34,761 nt of DNA from Euryarchaeota archaeon RBG_16_67_27 (lineage in GTDB: Archaea > Thermoplasmatota > Thermoplasmata > RBG-16-68-12). The position numbers were made by a program, and so were the translations under genes. Shown one piece after another: positions 33,258 through 34,761 of this stretch (positions are counted from its first letter, which is position 1; every line of letters starts with the position of its first letter). The notes beneath the pieces were generated by a model. That model was given only the letters and a program-made list of their open reading frames with translations. It ran no database searches and was not told where the DNA came from. The DNA is taken from assembly GCA_001800745.1 (NCBI GenBank), contig MGVZ01000020.1, forward strand, positions 18,858 through 53,618, written 5' to 3'.

Positions 33258-33524
33258 ATGAGCTTCCACGGGGTCCAGCTTTCGGGGCTCGGGCTTCTCG
33301 TCCTCGGTTTCTCCATCCTCAATCTCTGGGTCCTCGTCTCGGGCCTCATCGTGGTCTTGCTTGGCGCATACATCGACCTCGTGATCGATGAGAACTCGCA
33401 GCGACGAATGGCCGTCTTCCACCGCGCCGGCCCGGCCCCGCCGCCCTGCCCTCGGTGTGGGAAGCCGCTGGAATGGCTCCCCGAAACGTCGAAGTACAGC
33501 TGTCCCGTGCATGGGCTCATCTAG
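33258..33524 (+). CDS. Small membrane protein with C-terminal zinc knuckle, 88 aa
   Basis: Residues about 8-43 form two closely spaced membrane segments (GLGLLVLGFSILNLWVLV and GLIVVLLGAYIDLVI) with almost no loop, so both ends face the same side. After a short basic stretch and a proline patch comes a zinc-binding tail (C64, C67, C82, H85: CPRCGKPLEW then SCPVHG). This tail plausibly sits in the cytosol. The small membrane-anchored zinc-ribbon design occurs widely in archaea without a known role. It is placed just upstream of the complex I genes but has its own promoter. Confidence 0.8.
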   Translation: MSFHGVQLSGLGLLVLGFSILNLWVLVSGLIVVLLGAYIDLVIDENSQRRMAVFHRAGPAPPPCPRCGKPLEWLPETSKYSCPVHGLI

Positions 33525-33597
33525 CGCGCACGGTTCCTACCGCCTCGAACTGCGGCCCCTCAGCTCCCTCGACGGTCGTCTTGCGGCACATCGCCGA

Positions 33598-33607
33598 ACC
33601 TTTAAGC
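33598..33607 (+). promoter_or_regulatory. TATA box for the nuo operon
   Basis: ACCTTTAAGC is a strong archaeal TATA match about 105 bases before nuoB. The leader includes GGTGAG (33695-33700), a Shine-Dalgarno site six bases before the nuoB GTG. The interval 33525-33706 otherwise holds no supported gene. Confidence 0.55.
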
Positions 33608-33706
33608 CCGCGGACGTGTGGGACGGAAGGGCGTTCGAGGCAAGAGTTAAGAAGGCCATGGCGATAGGGCCGCGACCCGGCGCTCGAGCATCGGGGTGAG
33701 CACGTC

Positions 33707-34372
33707 GTGATTCCGGCCGAACAGGCGAACATCGTCGGGCTGCGGTCGAAGGACTTCGTGAAGTGGGTCACCGAGAACATCGACGCGCCCTTCAAGCGCG
33801 GGCCCGGCGGGGCTCTCGTCGAGAAGCTCAAGGACGGGGTCGTCGGGGAGTTCATGAACTGGGCGAAGCGCAACTCCACGTGGCCCCTCCACTTCGGGAT
33901 CATGTGCTGCGCGATCGAGATGGCCGCGACCTCCGACCCGCGGTACGACATCGAGCGGTTCGGCGTCATCTACCGATCGTCCCCGCGCCAGTGCGACGTC
34001 CTCCTCCTGAACGGCCCGATCTCGCTCAAGCTCCGCCCCGCGGTCCGCCGGCTGTACGAGCAGATGGCGGAGCCGAAATGGGTCATCGCGATGGGAGAGT
34101 GCACGATCTGCGGCGGGCCGTACTACGATTCCTATGCGGTCGTGAAGGGCGCGTACACGTTCGTCCCGACGGACATCTTCATCCCCGGATGCCCTGTGCG
34201 GCCGGAGGCGCTCATCGACGGATTCCTCAAGCTCAGCGCGAAGATCAAGGCGGAGAAGGGCGGCTGGATCCGGACGCGCAAGGGCCGGCTCGTGAGCGCG
34301 CGCGAGGGACAGCTCATCGCGATGGAGAAGGGAGAGTACTCGTATGAGGTCCCGGAGCAGGTCCGAAGCTGA
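33707..34372 (+). CDS. nuoB: NADH-quinone oxidoreductase-type complex I, subunit B
   Basis: NuoB/FpoB-type subunit that carries cluster N2, the last Fe-S centre before the quinone or other acceptor. All four ligands are present (C67, C68, C132, C162, in IMCCAIEM, ECTICGG and PGCPVRPE). Its length of 221 residues is normal. The GTG at 33707 is backed by a GGTGA ribosome site six bases earlier. A short upstream frame (33658-33699, 13 codons) ends just before it and may be incidental. No nuoA-like gene precedes it in the window. nuoI follows with a 29-base overlap, whereas complex I operons usually continue B, C, D. Confidence 0.97.
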   Translation: MIPAEQANIVGLRSKDFVKWVTENIDAPFKRGPGGALVEKLKDGVVGEFMNWAKRNSTWPLHFGIMCCAIEMAATSDPRYDIERFGVIYRSSPRQCDVLLLNGPISLKLRPAVRRLYEQMAEPKWVIAMGECTICGGPYYDSYAVVKGAYTFVPTDIFIPGCPVRPEALIDGFLKLSAKIKAEKGGWIRTRKGRLVSAREGQLIAMEKGEYSYEVPEQVRS

Positions 34373-34761
34373 TCTCGCGGCGCCGCGGAAGGTCGGCACC
34401 GTCCGTGGCCTCGTGCGGCCCGTCGTGGCGACCCTCAAGCAAGCTCTGCAGACGATGCCCGGGATCCGCCGGGTGTTCCCCGGAGGCCGGAAGCCGGTGA
34501 CCGTACTCTATCCGTACGAGAAGATCGAGCTCCCCACGTCGTACCGCGGACAGCACAGCATCGACTGGTTCAAGTGCATCGGCTGCGAGCTGTGCGCGAA
34601 GGTCTGCCCGAATGAGTGCATCTACTTCGAGTTCTACGAGGTCGGCACGGGGGAGCCGTGGCTCCATCCGAGCCGGGCCATGCTCGACGAGATGAAGAAG
34701 GTCGTGCGCCGGCCCGCGGTCGACATCGGGCACTGCCTGTTCTGCGGGAACTGCATGGAGT
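34344..34761 (+). CDS. nuoI: Complex I subunit I, 2x[4Fe-4S] protein (3' end missing)
   Basis: The N-terminal 139 residues of the NuoI/FpoI-type ferredoxin-like subunit, truncated by the window end. The first cluster motif is complete (C78, C81, C84, C88 in CIGCELCAKVCPN). The second begins with C131, C134 and C137 (CLFCGNC), and its last ligand lies beyond the window. The N-terminal part (residues 20-60) includes GLVRPVVATLKQAL and KPVTVLYPYEKIEL, a usual NuoI approach to the membrane arm. The segment between the motifs is longer than in bacterial NuoI and contains WLHPSRAMLDEM. ATG 34344 overlaps nuoB. A later start is possible. Confidence 0.93.
   Translation, partial: MRSRSRSEADLAAPRKVGTVRGLVRPVVATLKQALQTMPGIRRVFPGGRKPVTVLYPYEKIELPTSYRGQHSIDWFKCIGCELCAKVCPNECIYFEFYEVGTGEPWLHPSRAMLDEMKKVVRRPAVDIGHCLFCGNCME

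Noticed and set aside
33658-33699. 13-codon upstream frame before nuoB
   Set aside because: Very short, with no ribosome site of its own. Its end only coincides with the nuoB ribosome-binding motif.

Overview
The window is a GC-rich stretch of an archaeal chromosome. It encodes archaeal ribosomal protein S6e, aIF2-gamma, pelota, Pth2, archaeosine tRNA-guanine transglycosylase, the KEOPS subunit Pcc1, an archaeal TFB and an a/b-type 2-oxoacid:ferredoxin oxidoreductase. A response regulator carrying DUF835, together with the archaeal two-component genes, points to Thermoplasmatota (an uncultured high-GC lineage). That placement is inference. Many genes have a TATA-like box about 25-30 bases before the start codon, so leaderless mRNAs seem common, and this was used to choose several GTG and TTG starts. 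No mobile element, integrase or CRISPR array was seen.

Layout. 1-1.65 kb: 3' end of pcm, a conserved-looking unknown gene and two small genes. 1.7-6.1 kb: tRNA-Ala(CGC), cysS, the rps6e-aIF2gamma pair, a 314-base gene-free stretch that can fold into nested helices, and pelA. 6.2-7.7 kb: a minus-strand operon of a DUF1616-like membrane protein, pth2 and a DUF99 protein. 7.8-15.8 kb: a signalling block of a KaiC/Rad55-like ATPase, a 1598-residue histidine kinase with seven PAS and two GAF domains, a receiver-DUF835-HTH regulator, a lone receiver, a small HTH protein and a MazG-like pyrophosphohydrolase.

15.7-20.1 kb: a DEDD exonuclease diverges from tgtA. Next comes a minus-strand unit of a MiaB-family tRNA methylthiotransferase, tRNA-Gln(TTG) and pcc1, which joins two steps of tRNA position-37 chemistry. 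20.2-23.4 kb: two small genes, an O-methyltransferase, a NUDIX-HAD fusion and a DUF3052 protein.

23.4-30.7 kb: class II fumarase (fumC) diverges from the two-subunit class I fumarase. A TFB gene with stacked dyad symmetries over its promoter and a possible ribosome-site hairpin follows, then the korAB oxidoreductase. 30.7-34.8 kb: a TrmB-family regulator diverges from a GlcD-like FAD dehydrogenase, then a small membrane zinc-ribbon protein and the start of a complex I operon (nuoB, then nuoI cut by the window end). Fumarases, 2-oxoacid:ferredoxin oxidoreductase, FAD dehydrogenase and complex I suggest a respiring or otherwise electron-transport-dependent heterotroph.
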